NCBI RefSeq assembly: GCF_014644435.1
Contig: NZ_BMKR01000003.1
Coordinates: 124,001-188,000 of the forward strand
DNA: 64,000 nucleotides
Reading direction: 5' to 3'
DNA from: Paenibacillus albidus
GTDB taxonomy: Bacteria; Bacillota; Bacilli; Paenibacillales; Paenibacillaceae
Made by a program: the position numbers and the translations under genes. Within the stretch, counting starts at the first letter, position 1. The number at the start of each line of letters is the position of its first letter. The notes below the pieces were generated by a model, which saw only the letters and a program-made list of their open reading frames with translations, did not search any database and was not told the DNA's origin. Of this stretch, positions 62,628-64,000 are shown piece after piece.

Positions 62628-63002
62628 ATGGACATTTCAATTTTATTCTCTCTAAAGCAACCCATTTATGAGCAGATTGTTACTCAGATTGTTGCGCAAA
62701 TATTAAATGGTGAACTAAGGGAAGAAGATCAACTCCCCTCAATAAGAAAGCTTGCAAGTGAACTAAAGGTAAGTGTGATTACTACTAAACGTGCCTATGA
62801 AGAATTGGAAAGGGCAGGTTATGTTCACACTGTCACAGGAAAAGGTACCTTCATCGCCTATCAAGACAAGGAGAACGTCAAACTTAACCAAATAGAGGTG
62901 ATCAAGAATGAATTAAGACGTATTGTCCCAGATTGCAAAAAATATAACATTCAACTTACAGAACTACAGAAGATAATGCAGCTTATTTATGAGGAGGGGT
63001 AA
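62628..63002 (+). CDS. GntR-family repressor, YtrA subfamily
   Basis: A 124-residue protein. ATG at 62628 after AAGAGG. QPIYEQIVTQIVAQILNGEL, EDQLPSIRKLASELKVS and TKRAYEELERAGYVHTVTGK form a GntR winged helix, and the short C-terminal part (about 45 residues) is typical of YtrA. Such repressors control adjacent ABC transporters and respond to cell-wall antibiotics. A palindromic site lies upstream, and the ABC gene starts 4 bp after the stop. Confidence 0.9.
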   Translation: MDISILFSLKQPIYEQIVTQIVAQILNGELREEDQLPSIRKLASELKVSVITTKRAYEELERAGYVHTVTGKGTFIAYQDKENVKLNQIEVIKNELRRIVPDCKKYNIQLTELQKIMQLIYEEG

Positions 63003-63006
63003 TATT

Positions 63007-63879
63007 TTGAAGGAAACAGAGAATATTTTGGAGGTAACCAATGTTTGTAAAAAACTAAAAAATTTCGAATTGCAGCAAGTAAGTTTCTCCCTCAAACGAG
63101 GTTATATCATGGGATTTATAGGTCCTAATGGTGCAGGGAAAAGTACCACGATTAGATGTATGATGGGCTTGTCACATATCGATAGCGGCAATATTAAATT
63201 ATTTAACAACGATTTCCATACCAACATGAAGGCACTTAAGCAAAATATAGGCTTTGTATATGACCAAAATGTTTTTTTCGAAGACTTAACCGTAGAGAAA
63301 AATAAAAAAGTAATTTCAATGTACTATGACCAATGGGACGACAAGGCTTTCTACGACTACATTGAAAAATTTGATGTGCCCCTATCAACGCCAGTGAAAT
63401 CCCTATCCAAAGGGACAGCTATGAAATTCGCATTAGCGGTAGCACTTTCACATAATGCTGAGCTTATTATTATGGACGAACCTACATCCGGACTTGATCC
63501 TATTTTCAGGAAAGAGCTGCTTGAAGTTTTGCTTGAAGTTATTCAGGATGCTAATAAAGCTATTTTCTTCTCAACTCATAATATTTCCGATTTAGAACAT
63601 ATAGCGGACTATATCACATTTATTTTTGATGGAAATGTCCAATTCTGCAAAGAAACAGAAACTGTACTTGATGAATATGTCATTGTAAAAGGTCCCAAAA
63701 GCTTACAAGAGCTTGTAGAAGTCCATTGTCCCCTCTCTACTAAGCTGACCTCTCTTGGGTTCGAAGCATTCATGAAAAAAGAACAACTAGCATCGCTCAA
63801 TACCAACTTAGAATTTAAAATTGAACGACCTTCCTTAGAAGACATTATGTATAATCTTGTTAAATCCAAGAAAAGATAA
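63007..63879 (+). CDS. ABC transporter ATP-binding protein, GntR-controlled
   Basis: A 290-residue ATPase. TTG at 63007, seven bases after GGAGGGG. Walker A is GFIGPNGAGKSTTIR, Walker B LIIMDEPTSGLDP, H-loop FFSTHNISDLEH; the signature is SLSKGTAMKFAL, off the LSGGQ consensus but usual in YtrB-like ATPases. Operon with the repressor and the permease downstream. Function: probably removal or sensing of antimicrobial peptides, by analogy to YtrGABCDEF. Confidence 0.9.
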   Translation: MKETENILEVTNVCKKLKNFELQQVSFSLKRGYIMGFIGPNGAGKSTTIRCMMGLSHIDSGNIKLFNNDFHTNMKALKQNIGFVYDQNVFFEDLTVEKNKKVISMYYDQWDDKAFYDYIEKFDVPLSTPVKSLSKGTAMKFALAVALSHNAELIIMDEPTSGLDPIFRKELLEVLLEVIQDANKAIFFSTHNISDLEHIADYITFIFDGNVQFCKETETVLDEYVIVKGPKSLQELVEVHCPLSTKLTSLGFEAFMKKEQLASLNTNLEFKIERPSLEDIMYNLVKSKKR

Positions 63880-63895
63880 AGGAGACCTTTACTCT

Positions 63896-64000
63896 ATGTT
63901 TAACTTACTTTTCATGGAAGTATACACCCAAAAGAAAATAGCCTTTTTCATTCCAATTATTATGCTTCCTTTTTTCTTTACACTCGATGATGTTATATCT
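63896..64000 (+). CDS. ABC-2 type permease, 5' end only
   Basis: ATG at 63896 with AAAGGAGACC upstream. The 35 codons seen (MFNLLFMEVYTQKKIAFFIP...) start a membrane protein with a hydrophobic first helix. The window ends inside the gene. Third member of the GntR-ABC operon. Confidence 0.8.
   Translation, partial: MFNLLFMEVYTQKKIAFFIPIIMLPFFFTLDDVIS

Overview
The window looks like a chromosome segment of Paenibacillus or a close relative (Bacillota, spore-forming). I infer this from strong AGGAGG-type ribosome binding sites, many TTG and GTG starts, a Spo0E-like phosphatase, YheC/YheD and Spo0E-type sporulation genes, TelA/XpaC/TerD genes of Bacillus type, and G+C-rich core genes. No rRNA was seen and no tRNA could be supported.

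Layout. 1-11.2 kb: a periplasmic-binding/PAS/GGDEF/EAL signalling protein, a small gene behind a Fur box, a long TPM-domain secreted coiled-coil protein, a LysR/rhodanese divergent pair, a soluble histidine kinase, a formate/nitrite transporter, and a gene-poor stretch with a short interspersed repeat. 11.2-23.6 kb: one long minus-strand stress cluster of 13 genes. Its upper part is TerB, three TerD, a double-TerD protein and TerC. Its lower part is a CitE-like lyase, two phosphoribosyltransferase-type proteins, a HAD phosphatase, an ATP-grasp ligase, an XpaC-like protein and TelA. This matches the Ter-linked metabolite-synthesis module described for other bacteria. 24.0-28.7 kb: agmatine catabolism (aguB, aguA), an AraC-family remnant, a YfcE-like phosphoesterase and the small subunit of glutamate synthase. 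29.0-31.1 kb: an HTH/TPR-like regulator overlapping a 47-residue exported peptide gene (probable peptide-pheromone pair), then a Spo0E-like protein and a small membrane protein. 31.2-50.7 kb: a PadR/membrane protein pair with a palindromic operator, cytoplasmic type I pullulanase, a six-PAS hybrid kinase coupled to a C39-like protease, spore-type and polysaccharide genes (YheC/D, GT4, ManC, DUF6492), a DUF445 protein, a HAD phosphatase, an orphan Imm30-like protein, an AraC/carbohydrate-binding fusion and a UvrD-like helicase.

51-62.3 kb: an AT-rich island bounded by mobile-element debris. On the left are a broken zinc-dependent alcohol dehydrogenase-type gene and a dead IS630 copy with both terminal repeats. 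On the right are a truncated group II intron, an IS21-type remnant and an IS630 remnant. Between them is a minus-strand operon that I read as a new sactipeptide (thioether bacteriocin) cluster. It has a 52-residue precursor with four cysteines at regular C-x3-C spacing, two different radical SAM/SPASM proteins (one with a PqqD-like leader-binding region), an ABC exporter, a second two-gene ABC system and a 53-residue membrane protein that could be the immunity factor. The precursor and the 53-residue gene are too short for ordinary gene calling.

62.5-64 kb: a YtrA-type GntR repressor with a 21-bp palindromic operator, an ABC ATPase and the start of its permease (cut by the window end). This is a typical envelope-stress or antimicrobial-peptide resistance arrangement and is also AT-rich.
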